A stretch of DNA of 37,794 nt from Mycobacterium sp. (GTDB lineage: Bacteria; Actinomycetota; Actinomycetes; Mycobacteriales; Mycobacteriaceae), in NCBI GenBank assembly GCA_025963385.1, contig JAOPUT010000292.1, positions 1 through 37,794 on the forward strand. Direction: 5' to 3'. Made by a program: the position numbers and the translations under genes. Under the pieces are notes generated by a model, which ran no database searches, had not been told where the DNA came from, and saw only the letters and a program-made list of their open reading frames with translations. Below are positions 16,179 through 22,758 of the stretch, piece by piece (the stretch's first letter is position 1; every line of letters begins with the position of its first letter).

Positions 16179-17420
16179 TCAGACCTCGGCCTTGGGGGCG
16201 TCCGCCTTCTCCTTGCGTTCGGCGGCAGGCACCACGGAGTTCGTCGTGTCGTCCCAATCGGCGTTGACGTTGGTGCTGTCGACCTTCTGCTGCTGTGCGC
16301 GCCAGTACATGTAGCCGGAGAGGCCGACGAGGATGAGGAAGATCAGACCGTCGCCCAGCAGCTGCGTCGTGGCGCCCGCGACGAAGTGCGAGATCCAGAA
16401 GGCGATGGCACCCACCAGGGCGGCGGCGGGCAACGTGACCAGCCACGCGACCGCCATACGGCCCGCGACTGCCCAGCGCACCTGTGCGCCGGGCTTGCCG
16501 ACTCCCGACCCCAGGATCGATCCGGTGGCCACCTGCGTGGTCGACAGTGCCATGCCCGCGGCACTCGAACTCAGGATGACCACGGCGGAGGACGCCTCAG
16601 CGGCGAAGCCCTGCGGCGACTCGATCTCGACGAGACCCTTGCCCAGCGTGCGGATGACGCGCCAGCCGCCGATGTAGGTGCCGAGGCCGATTGCCAGGGC
16701 GCACGACAAGATGATCCAGAACGGCAGGCCGTCCTTCTTCACATCCCCGGTCAGGTGACCGGTGGTGATGAGCGCGAGCGCGATGACACCCATGGTCTTC
16801 TGTGCGTCACCGGTGCCGTGCGCGAGCGCGACGAGCGAGGCGGTGACGATCTGGCCCCAGCGGAAGCCTTCTTCACGACGGCTCTTCATCACGTTGCGGG
16901 TGATGCGATAGACGATCCACGTACCCCCCGCGGCAACGAGACCGGCGATGAACGGGGAGGCGACCGCGGGAATCAACACCTTGCTGATGACGCCCGGCCA
17001 GTTGACACCGGCCAGACCTGCGGCAGCCAGGCCGGAGCCGATGAGGCCGCCGAAGAGTGCGTGCGACGAGCTCGACGGGATGCCGAACAACCAGGTCAGC
17101 AGATTCCAGAGGATACCGCCGATGAGCCCAGCGAAGATGATGGTCAAGCCGACCGACGGCGTGATGGACGGGACCAAATGACCGGTCTTGCCGTCCTGAA
17201 TCTTCAGGACCGAGGTGGTGACCGTGACGGCGACCTCGACGGACAGGAAGGCACCGACGAGGTTCAGGATGCCTGCCAGCAGCACTGCGGTCTTGGGCTT
17301 GAGGGCACCGGTGGCGATCGACGTCGCCATCGCGTTGCCGGTGTCGTGGAATCCGTTGGTGAAGTCGAATGCCAGTGCGGTGACAATCAACAACACCAGG
17401 ATGATCATGGTTGAGTCCAT
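16179..17420 (-). CDS. pitA: Inorganic phosphate transporter PitA
   Basis: The 413-aa integral membrane protein has the two inverted PHO-4 signatures: DFTNGFHDTGNAMATSIATG (19-38) in the first half, and GQIVTASLVALAHGTGDAQK in the second half. About ten hydrophobic helices surround a hydrophilic central loop (ITRNVMKSRREEGFRW), and the C-terminal tail is charged. Pit proteins import phosphate as a metal-phosphate complex with protons. ATG at 17420 is followed by a second in-frame ATG at 17408; neither has a well-placed ribosome-binding site. It is transcribed opposite to its flanking menB-menE genes and away from the DUF3349 copy at 17675. Confidence 0.95.
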   Translation of the reverse strand: MDSTMIILVLLIVTALAFDFTNGFHDTGNAMATSIATGALKPKTAVLLAGILNLVGAFLSVEVAVTVTTSVLKIQDGKTGHLVPSITPSVGLTIIFAGLIGGILWNLLTWLFGIPSSSSHALFGGLIGSGLAAAGLAGVNWPGVISKVLIPAVASPFIAGLVAAGGTWIVYRITRNVMKSRREEGFRWGQIVTASLVALAHGTGDAQKTMGVIALALITTGHLTGDVKKDGLPFWIILSCALAIGLGTYIGGWRVIRTLGKGLVEIESPQGFAAEASSAVVILSSSAAGMALSTTQVATGSILGSGVGKPGAQVRWAVAGRMAVAWLVTLPAAALVGAIAFWISHFVAGATTQLLGDGLIFLILVGLSGYMYWRAQQQKVDSTNVNADWDDTTNSVVPAAERKEKADAPKAEV

Positions 17421-17674
17421 GGCGAAGATTGTGAGCCTTCTCAGGTTGTTTTGACCAGCCGGTGGCAGGCCAATCGGGGCCCTTGACCTGCGCCTTTACC
17501 GCCGCCTGAGAGCTGTTCATCCAGTGTTCACCTCCCGGGTGGGGCGCGTTCGCCTACCACGCCGAAACATGCAGTCCGCTACGAGCCTGGAAGGGCCCTG
17601 AACGGGGCATCCGACTACCATCAAACCGTCGAAGCACCGAGGCGGCGTGCCCGCCGAAGGGGGAAGTTGACGCA
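17421..17674. promoter_or_regulatory. Divergent control region between pitA and DUF3349 copy B, with an upstream start on the pitA strand
   Basis: The 254-bp gap separates pitA from the plus-strand DUF3349 gene and must hold both promoters. On the pitA strand, GGGAGGTG (17529-17536) precedes an ATG at 17520 by 8 bases, a far better start signal than pitA itself has. That reading frame is not in the pitA frame and runs into pitA until 16873. On the plus strand, GAAGGGGGAAG lies just before the GTG at 17675. No clear -10/-35 pair was identified. Confidence 0.4.
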
Positions 17675-17998
17675 GTGAACGCATTTCTCGGCAAGATCGT
17701 CGCCTGGATCACCGCTGGGTACCCGGAAGGCGTGCCCGGACCCGACCGCGTGCCGCTGATGTCGCTGCTGAACCGGCGTCTCGGCAATGACGAGGTCAAG
17801 GCCGTTGCGCAGGCACTGATGGACCGCGGCGAGTTCGACCACATCGACATCGGCGTGCTGATCACGCAGATGACCGACGAACTCCCGCAGGAGAATGACA
17901 TCGAGCGGGTTCGTGAGCGCCTGGCAGCCAAGGGTTGGCCACTGGATGACCCGCGCGACGACACGGCGGTCACCGACGACGGAGAGGGATCCGCATAG
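17675..17998 (+). CDS. DUF3349 protein, copy B (Rv0543c-like)
   Basis: The 107-aa protein shares the family block IVAWITAGYPEGVPGPDRVP (about 8-27), followed by LMSLLNRRLGNDEVKAVAQ and the C-terminal RVRERLAAKGWPL. It then has an acidic tail not found in copy A. It is soluble and of unknown function. The GTG at 17675 has a good GGGGGAAG site upstream. Its TAG stop at 17996-17998 overlaps an ATA codon that is in frame with menE, so its translation may be coupled to menE. This is the copy expected next to menE; copy A at 15529 is the additional one. Confidence 0.87.
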   Translation: MNAFLGKIVAWITAGYPEGVPGPDRVPLMSLLNRRLGNDEVKAVAQALMDRGEFDHIDIGVLITQMTDELPQENDIERVRERLAAKGWPLDDPRDDTAVTDDGEGSA

Positions 17999-18114
17999 CA
18001 CCCCTGCGCGCGGTCGTCATTCCGCAGATCCCTTCTCCTGAACCGCTCCTGGCGGTCCTCGAGGGCGTCCTCGACGGGCGGGATTCAGCGATCCTGCCGG
18101 TACCCGCGGACGCC

Positions 18115-19143
18115 ATGCCCGCGGAGCATCTCACCGAGTCGATGGGAATCGGCGAGGACATCGACGACGACGTCGCGGTCATCGTCTCGACCTCCGGCAC
18201 CACGGGAGTTCCCAAGGGCGCCATGCTGACCGCGCGGGCGCTGATCGCCAGCGCGTCCGCGACACACGACCGGCTGAGCGGTCCCGGCACCTGGCTGCTC
18301 GCGCTGCCCGCTTATCACATCGCGGGCTTGCAGGTCATGGTGCGCAGCTTCTTGGCGGGCACCGTGCCCGTCGCGATCGATCCGAGTTTCGACGTCGCCG
18401 AATTGCCCTCGGCAATCGAGGCATTGGGCACCGGTCCCAGGTACGCGTCACTGGTCGCCGTCCAACTGGCCAAGGCACTCGGCGACAAGGCCGCCACCGC
18501 CGCTCTGGCGGAACTGGACGCGGTGCTGATCGGCGGCGGCCCGATGCCGGCCACGATCGCCAACGCCGCCGCCGCCGCGGGCATCCGGGCGGTGCGCACG
18601 TACGGAATGAGCGAGACGGCGGGTGGCTGCGTGTACGACGGCGTGCCCCTCGACGGAGTGCGGGTGCGCCTCGACGAGGGTCGCGTAGTGCTCGGCGGGG
18701 ACACCGTTGCCAAGGGCTACCGACATCCCACCGATCCCGACCCCTTCGCCGAGCGCGGATGGTTCCGCACCGATGACGTTGGCGCCCTTGATGATTCAGG
18801 GATGCTGCGGATCCTGGGACGCGCCGACGATGCCATCGGCACCGGCGGCCTGACCGTTCTGCCGCAGCTCGTCGAAGCGGCGCTGGCGACGCACCCCGCG
18901 ATCACCGACTGCGCGGTGTTCGGGGTCAGCGACGAGCGACTGGGGCAGCGCGTGGCGACGGCGTTGGTCGTCACACCCGGCGCCGAGGCACCAACCGTGG
19001 CCGAGCTGCGCGCGCACGTCGAGCAGACCCTGCATGCCACGGCAGCTCCTCGAGAGGTGCACGTCGTCGACGAGCTCCCCCGTCGCGGCATCGGCAAGCT
19101 CGACCGCAGGGAGCTCACCGCGCGGTTCGACACCGGCGCATGA
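18115..19143 (+). CDS. menE: o-Succinylbenzoate-CoA ligase (MenE); true start probably upstream at a non-canonical codon
   Basis: MenE converts o-succinylbenzoate to its CoA thioester, the step before MenB. From the ATG at 18115 the 342-aa frame has the P-loop STSGTTGVPKGAML (25-38), PAYHIAGLQVMVRSF, the A5 motif RTYGMSETAGGCVYDGVPLD, WFRTDDVGAL, the hinge LGRADDAIGTGG and the catalytic Lys of RRGIGKLDRREL. The frame continues upstream with conserved-looking sequence (LEGVLDGRDSAILPVP), similar to what I recall at the N-terminus of the M. tuberculosis enzyme, but from 17950 to 18114 contains no ATG, GTG or TTG. GGAGAGGG at 17981-17988 lies 6 bases before an ATA at 17995 that overlaps the preceding stop as ATAG. 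Given start: conservative. Confidence 0.9.
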   Translation: MPAEHLTESMGIGEDIDDDVAVIVSTSGTTGVPKGAMLTARALIASASATHDRLSGPGTWLLALPAYHIAGLQVMVRSFLAGTVPVAIDPSFDVAELPSAIEALGTGPRYASLVAVQLAKALGDKAATAALAELDAVLIGGGPMPATIANAAAAAGIRAVRTYGMSETAGGCVYDGVPLDGVRVRLDEGRVVLGGDTVAKGYRHPTDPDPFAERGWFRTDDVGALDDSGMLRILGRADDAIGTGGLTVLPQLVEAALATHPAITDCAVFGVSDERLGQRVATALVVTPGAEAPTVAELRAHVEQTLHATAAPREVHVVDELPRRGIGKLDRRELTARFDTGA

Positions 19144-19150
19144 TGGAGGC

Positions 19151-19765
19151 ATGTCTCGGGAAGTCACGACCGTTGACGATCTGCGCGCGATCGTCGGCCA
19201 TCCGAACCCTGCCGTCGCCAACAAGGTAAAGGACCGGCTGTCGGAAGCCCAGCAGGATTGGCTTTCCCACTCGCCCCTCGGGTTCGTCGCCACCACGGAT
19301 GCCGAAGGCCGCGTGGACGTCTCCCCCAAGGGTGATCCGCCGGGGTTCGTGCACGTCATCGACGACACGACGATCGCGATTCCCGAACGTCCCGGCAACA
19401 AGCGGGTGGACGGCTATCTCAACGTGCTGCAGCGCCCCCGGGTCGGCACCGTGTTCCTGATCCCCGGGCGCGGGGACACCCTGCGGATCAACGGAACCGC
19501 CCGCATCATGGCCGAGGCGCCGTACTTCGACGAGATGGCCGTCGACGGCAAGCGGCCGATCCTTGCCATGGAGATCGACGTCGAGGAGGTGTTCTTCCAC
19601 TGCGCAAAGGCGTTCCTGAGATCGGACGCGTGGAAGCCGGAGACCTGGAACCCCGCTGCGGTGCCAAGCGTCGCTCAACTCGCGAAGGCCATCAAGCCGG
19701 ACATGAGCGAGGAGCAGCTGAACACCTATTACGCCGAGGAAAACATGCGGAAGGTTCTTTATTAA
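19151..19765 (+). CDS. Pyridoxamine 5'-phosphate oxidase-family protein (MSMEG_1061-type split barrel)
   Basis: The 204-aa protein has the FMN-binding split barrel: SPLGFVATTDAEGRVDVSPK (about 41-60), DDTTIAIPERPGNKRVDGYL (about 77-96), VGTVFLIPGRGDTLRINGTA and IDVEEVFFHCAKAFLRSDAW. The SPKG and PERPGNKR segments are typical of the group that resembles E. coli-type PPOX but lacks its PLP partner. It likely binds FMN or F420. The ATG at 19151 sits directly behind GGAGG and 7 bp after menE, so it is in the menE transcript. A helical C-terminal tail extends to 204. Confidence 0.88.
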   Translation: MSREVTTVDDLRAIVGHPNPAVANKVKDRLSEAQQDWLSHSPLGFVATTDAEGRVDVSPKGDPPGFVHVIDDTTIAIPERPGNKRVDGYLNVLQRPRVGTVFLIPGRGDTLRINGTARIMAEAPYFDEMAVDGKRPILAMEIDVEEVFFHCAKAFLRSDAWKPETWNPAAVPSVAQLAKAIKPDMSEEQLNTYYAEENMRKVLY

Positions 19766-19784
19766 AAACTCGTGAGGCTTATCG

Positions 19785-19813
19785 GGTTTGGAATTAACCA
19801 TTGGGGTAATTCC
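19785..19813 (+). promoter_or_regulatory. SigF-like promoter with an overlapping perfect palindrome
   Basis: GGTTT at 19785-19789 and GGGTA at 19804-19808 resemble a mycobacterial SigF promoter, but the spacer is 14 bases, one below the usual 15-17. The palindrome GGAATTA (19790-19796) / TAATTCC (19807-19813) is perfect over 7 bases and overlaps the -10 box, suggesting an operator or a terminator for the preceding gene. The stretch is AT-rich compared with its surroundings. It would drive the small DUF6131 gene. Confidence 0.5.
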
Positions 19814-19848
19814 TTCTGGGACAGTTTCACTCGCTTCTACGGATCGGA

Positions 19849-20010
19849 ATGAGCATGATCGTCCTCGGCATCATCCTTCTGTTGATCGGTTACTTCGCAG
19901 GTATCTCGATCCTCTACACCATCGGCGGAATCCTGGTAGTCATTGGCGTAATCCTCTGGGTGCTCGGCGCGGTCGGCCGGCCGGTCGGTGGCCGAAAAGT
20001 CTGGTTCTAG
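19849..20010 (+). CDS. DUF6131-like small membrane protein (53 aa)
   Basis: This short gene encodes 53 residues with two hydrophobic helices, beginning MSMIVLGIILLLIGYFAGIS, continuing ILYTIGGILVVIGVILWVLG and ending in the basic tail RPVGGRKVWF. The repeated Gly-Ile/Val pattern matches the tiny DUF6131-type proteins of actinobacteria, of unknown function. A GGATCGGA stretch precedes the ATG at 19849; a second ATG two codons on (19855) is possible. It sits 15 bp before the AI-2E-type permease and is probably cotranscribed from the palindromic promoter region. Confidence 0.8.
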   Translation: MSMIVLGIILLLIGYFAGISILYTIGGILVVIGVILWVLGAVGRPVGGRKVWF

Positions 20011-20025
20011 CGCAGTAGCGCCGCC

Positions 20026-21168
20026 GTGCCTCCCGCTGCGGACCACGCCGAAAACTGGGTCAGCCCCGTGGTGCGTGCGTCCGCGGCGTGGGCATGGCGA
20101 CTTCTCGTCCTCCTTGCCGCCGCCTACGTCACCCTGAGGGTCCTCGAACTCTTCGGTCTGGTCGTCGTGCCGGTCGCCCTCGCCCTCATCATCACGGCCT
20201 TGCTCTTGCCCGCCGTCGACTTCCTCGACCGATACGGCGCCGCGCGAGGTGGGGCCGTCGCGTTCGTCATGGTCCTGGGCTTGGCGGTGTTCGGAGGGAT
20301 CCTCGCCTTCGTCGTCAACCAGTTCATCGAGGGAGCACCGCAACTCGTCGAGCAGGTCACGCGAAGCATCGAAGGCATGCGGGACTGGTTGATCAACGGG
20401 CCCGCCAAACTCAGTGCCGACCAGATCAACCGTGCCGTCGACACCTTCACCGACGCTCTGCGCACACATCAGACGCAGCTGACCACCGGAGCCCTGTCCA
20501 CAGCGGGCACCATCGTCGAAATCGTCACCGGCGCTTTGCTTCTGCTCTTCACCGTAATCTTCCTGCTGCTCGGTGGCCGCAGCATCTGGCAGTTCATCAC
20601 CCGCCTAGTTCCTTCCGATCACCGGTCCCGCGTGCGCGAGGCGGGCGCCGCGGGTTTTCATTCGCTCGCCGGCTATGCCCGTGCCACCTCACTGGTCGCC
20701 CTGGTCGACGCGGTCTCCATCGGTAGCGGGCTGGCGATCATGGGCATCCCGCTGGCGCTGCCGCTCGCGTCGCTGATCTTCCTGGGGGCGTTCATCCCGG
20801 TGGTCGGCGCGCTGGTGACCGGGTTGCTGGCGGTGATGGTCGCGCTGCTGGCCAAGGGTTTCATCTACGCGCTGATCACGCTCGGATTGATCGTCGCGGT
20901 CATGCAGCTGGAGGCGCACGTCCTGCAGCCACTGGTGATGGGACGCGCGGTGTCCATCCATCCGCTCGCGGTCGTTCTCGGTCTCTCGGCAGGCGGGGTG
21001 CTGGCGGGCATCATCGGAGCCCTCCTGGCCGTGCCCACGATCGCGTTCTTCAACACTTTCGTCCGTGTGCTGGTCGCCGAAGACCCAGGTGCGCGCGTCG
21101 AGGCGCTCGAGGAGGATGACGGGCCTCTCGTCGAAGCCGCGGCCGACGAGGACGCCAGACCGGTATAG
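20026..21168 (+). CDS. AI-2E family transporter (PerM-like permease)
   Basis: The 380-aa protein has about eight hydrophobic helices and the family C-terminal motif pair: [20 protein letters not shown] (about 246-265) and the segment [20 protein letters not shown] (about 305-324), followed by [21 protein letters not shown] soluble amphipathic stretch lies at about 95-150. The family name comes from one E. coli member; other members are Na+/H+ antiporters or of unknown function, so AI-2 export should not be assumed. GTG at 20026 is used. Its last codons overlap the -35 of the next promoter. Confidence 0.88.
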   Translation: MPPAADHAENWVSPVVRASAAWAWRLLVLLAAAYVTLRVLELFGLVVVPVALALIITALLLPAVDFLDRYGAARGGAVAFVMVLGLAVFGGILAFVVNQFIEGAPQLVEQVTRSIEGMRDWLINGPAKLSADQINRAVDTFTDALRTHQTQLTTGALSTAGTIVEIVTGALLLLFTVIFLLLGGRSIWQFITRLVPSDHRSRVREAGAAGFHSLAGYARATSLVALVDAVSIGSGLAIMGIPLALPLASLIFLGAFIPVVGALVTGLLAVMVALLAKGFIYALITLGLIVAVMQLEAHVLQPLVMGRAVSIHPLAVVLGLSAGGVLAGIIGALLAVPTIAFFNTFVRVLVAEDPGARVEALEEDDGPLVEAAADEDARPV

Positions 21169-21187
21169 AAACCGGCGCATTTGGGTA
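21162..21187 (+). promoter_or_regulatory. SigF-like promoter of ANTAR gene 1
   Basis: GGTAT (21162-21166) and GGGTA (21183-21187) are separated by 16 bases, close to the mycobacterial SigF pattern GGTTT-N15-17-GGGTA. The -35 box overlaps the AI-2E stop codon. Transcription would start near 21194, giving a leader of about 50 bases before the ANTAR ATG at 21248. The same two boxes recur with a 17-base spacer before the second ANTAR gene. Confidence 0.6.
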
Positions 21188-21193
21188 CCTTGC

Positions 21194-21229
21194 ACCCGAA
21201 CGGGGTCGACGCTGGTCGGCATCCGACCA
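21194..21229 (+). promoter_or_regulatory. Tandem hairpins in the ANTAR-1 leader
   Basis: Hairpin A: ACCC (21194-21197) pairs with GGGT (21203-21206) around the loop GAACG. Hairpin B: TGGTCGG (21213-21219) pairs perfectly with CCGACCA (21223-21229) around CAT. Hairpin B ends 18 bases before the ATG. The loops are 5 and 3 bases, so this does not match the six-base loops with A1 and G4 known for ANTAR targets. It may still be a regulatory leader. Confidence 0.45.
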
Positions 21230-21247
21230 CGGCGCACGGGAGGCGAG

Positions 21248-21634
21248 ATGCACGCCCAACGGCAGGACAATGGCACCGGGGCCGAACGTGCGCAGCAGGA
21301 CGAGATCACCGACCGCATCGCTGAGATCGCCGAGAGCCGGGCTGCCATCGAGCAGGCCAAGGGCATGTTGATGTTCATCTTCGGCATCGGCACCGACGAG
21401 GCATTCAACGTCCTGCGTATGCAATCTCAACACCACAACGTCAAGCTGCGGGCCCTTGCCGAGCAGATCATCCGAGACCTCGTCGCCGCGTCCCGCCAGC
21501 GACTGCCCGTCGATCGCGTCCTCTTCGACAACCTCGTTCATACGGCCTACACCCGCATGGAACAACCCCTGCTGACCGACGTGGTGGAACAGATGAGTCG
21601 GACATCGCCTGGAAGGGAACCGAGGTCCTCGTGA
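21248..21634 (+). CDS. Stand-alone ANTAR-domain RNA-binding protein 1
   Basis: The 128-aa protein contains an ANTAR domain at about 21-85: EITDRIAEIAESRAAIEQAK, GMLMFIFGIGTDEAFNVLRM and QSQHHNVKLRALAEQIIRDL, with the conserved Ala, Phe and Leu residues of three-helix RNA binders. No GAF, PAS or receiver domain is attached, so it lacks a sensor of its own. ANTAR proteins usually bind paired hairpins in nascent RNA to prevent termination. GGGAGG lies 3 bases before the ATG. Its stop overlaps the next gene's GTG by 4 bases. A paralogue with the same core is at 22261. Confidence 0.9.
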   Translation: MHAQRQDNGTGAERAQQDEITDRIAEIAESRAAIEQAKGMLMFIFGIGTDEAFNVLRMQSQHHNVKLRALAEQIIRDLVAASRQRLPVDRVLFDNLVHTAYTRMEQPLLTDVVEQMSRTSPGREPRSS

Positions 21635-22035
21635 GGATCACCGCAGCATTACTGGCTGAGAAGGCCGAGACCAGGGGCAACGGCCTGTACGTCGAGGGGG
21701 GTGTCTTTCCCGCCGTAAGGGAGGAGGTCGCGACCGGACAGCTCGTCGTATGGCTCGTCGTTCTCGTCGAGCGCGGCGCCCCGACCGACGACCGTACCTT
21801 CAAGGTCGAGGTCGTCTCCCTGGAACAGTCCGTGGCGGACTCGCCTGAGGAGCACCTGCCGATCATGGAGGTCAGCGAGGCATCACTCGCGGCCAAGATC
21901 GGGTTCTCCATCCACGAGTTGCGCCTGTCTCGATCCGACATTCCGTCCGTGGGATGGGACGCCGTCGTGGTCACCGATCCGCACGGCGACAGCTTCACGC
22001 TGCCCTTCAACGTCGCCGCTCTACCAGCGGCCTGA
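21631..22035 (+). CDS. Hypothetical protein resembling DUF6941 family
   Basis: The 134-aa protein starts RITAALLAEKAETRGNGLYV and continues with EGGVFPAVR, then alternating beta-strand-like segments (VVWLVVLVERGAPT, FKVEVVSLEQSV) and ends in DPHGDSFTLPFNVAAL. The opening pattern (a strand, then a short turn into a GG-containing strand) recalls DUF6941-like proteins, but I hold this loosely. It overlaps the ANTAR gene by 4 bases (GTGA), so the two are probably coupled and act together. It has no membrane segment. Confidence 0.7.
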   Translation: MRITAALLAEKAETRGNGLYVEGGVFPAVREEVATGQLVVWLVVLVERGAPTDDRTFKVEVVSLEQSVADSPEEHLPIMEVSEASLAAKIGFSIHELRLSRSDIPSVGWDAVVVTDPHGDSFTLPFNVAALPAA

Positions 22036-22146
22036 AGTACCGTTTCTCGCGCCAACAAGAGCCCGCGGTCGCGCGTCGATTCGACCGGAAATGGCCTGGG
22101 ACAGCATCTCTGGGACTGTGACGCCGCTGACGAAATTCGTACGATA

Positions 22147-22173
22147 GGTATAACCAACCCCCTGCAGCGGGTA
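22147..22173 (+). promoter_or_regulatory. SigF-like promoter of ANTAR gene 2
   Basis: GGTAT (22147-22151) and GGGTA (22169-22173) with a 17-base spacer give the same two boxes as the promoter of ANTAR gene 1. Transcription would start near 22180, within the tandem repeat, and leave a leader of about 80 bases containing both hairpins. Confidence 0.6.
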
Positions 22174-22191
22174 CAAGATCACCAAGATCAC
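22174..22191 (+). repeat. Tandem 9-bp direct repeat at the presumed transcription start
   Basis: CAAGATCAC occurs twice in perfect tandem (22174-22182, 22183-22191), immediately downstream of the GGGTA box. In a high-GC genome such an AT-containing perfect tandem next to a -10 box is notable and could be a binding site for a transcriptional regulator. It could also be a chance duplication. Confidence 0.5.
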
Positions 22192-22194
22192 GGC

Positions 22195-22228
22195 GGTCGC
22201 GAGACCCTTGCGGAGTTTCTCCGCAAGG
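22195..22228 (+). promoter_or_regulatory. Tandem hairpins in the ANTAR-2 leader
   Basis: Hairpin A: GGTC (22195-22198) and GACC (22203-22206) close a GCGA (GNRA-type) loop. Hairpin B: CCTTGCGGAG (22206-22215) and CTCCGCAAGG (22219-22228) pair perfectly over 10 bases around TTT; the outer base is shared with hairpin A. Hairpin B ends 32 bases before the ATG. The order, a 4-bp hairpin followed by a longer one, matches the ANTAR-1 leader. Confidence 0.5.
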
Positions 22229-22260
22229 CAGCGGCCCAGTTCGCAGGGAGAGGAGGCGGG

Positions 22261-22635
22261 ATGAGCGCGGAGACAGTCGGGCGCAGCGGCGCGCCCGCCG
22301 ACGGTCCCGACGGCACGTGGACCGAGAGTGAGCAGGACGGGCTGCTGACCGCGCGGTTGGCGGCGATCGTCGAGAACCGGAGCGTCATCGAGCAGGTCAA
22401 GGGAATGCTCATGTTCATCTACGGCATCGACGCCGACGGCGCTTTCGAGATCCTGCGTGCACAGTCCCAGCAGCACAACGTCAAGCTCCGCGTGATCGCC
22501 GAGCAGCTGTCGAAGGACCTCGTCGAGCTGTCGCAGTCGAAGTCTTCCCTGCAGAGGCTGAAGTCGGACGGTGTCCTGATGACCGCGCACCGCCGGATCG
22601 CCAACTCCGCACCCCCACGCCTCGACGGCGGCTGA
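22261..22635 (+). CDS. Stand-alone ANTAR-domain RNA-binding protein 2
   Basis: The 124-aa protein has an ANTAR domain at about 29-93: LTARLAAIVENRSVIEQVKG, MLMFIYGIDADGAFEILRAQ and SQQHNVKLRVIAEQLSKDLV. Its core is closely related to ANTAR 1 (both have I-E-Q-x-K-G-M-L-M-F-I and the QHNVKLR-like helix). The N-terminal 28 residues and C-terminal tail differ. It too lacks a sensor domain. A strong AGGAGG site precedes the ATG. A 6-bp hairpin begins 3 bases after the stop, so it is probably monocistronic. Confidence 0.9.
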   Translation: MSAETVGRSGAPADGPDGTWTESEQDGLLTARLAAIVENRSVIEQVKGMLMFIYGIDADGAFEILRAQSQQHNVKLRVIAEQLSKDLVELSQSKSSLQRLKSDGVLMTAHRRIANSAPPRLDGG

Positions 22636-22637
22636 TT

Positions 22638-22655
22638 AGCACGCCTAAACGTGCT
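22638..22655 (+). terminator. Hairpin after ANTAR gene 2
   Basis: AGCACG (22638-22643) pairs perfectly with CGTGCT (22650-22655) around the six-base loop CCTAAA, starting 3 bases after the TGA. There is no T-run, so it is a weak intrinsic terminator or an RNA-stability element. The loop size equals that of ANTAR targets but lacks A at position 1 and G at position 4. Confidence 0.5.
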
Positions 22656-22758
22656 GGCGTCGTGGCGGGCCAGATGTCATGCCGAAGTTCTGGAATAAAC
22701 AGTAAACATAGGGTCTTGTCCCTGGGTGACCGTGAAATCGTCCCTCAAGGAGACCGGC

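Larger units (their letters stand above)
22036..22260 (+). promoter_or_regulatory. Leader and promoter region of ANTAR gene 2 (225 bp without a gene)
   Basis: No coding frame was supported here. The gap holds, in order, a SigF-like promoter (22147-22173), a tandem 9-bp direct repeat (22174-22191), two hairpins (22195-22228) and the ribosome-binding site GGGAGAGGAGG just before the ATG at 22261. Bases 22036-22146 show nothing recognisable. The separate elements are listed as their own entries. Confidence 0.6.

Noticed and set aside
16873..17417. Extension of the upstream pitA-strand frame through pitA
   Set aside because: Inside pitA it is a shadow frame with no conserved features; only the start region may matter.
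22638..22655. Six-base-loop hairpin as an ANTAR target
   Set aside because: The loop CCTAAA lacks A at position 1 and G at position 4, and there is only one hairpin after the gene.
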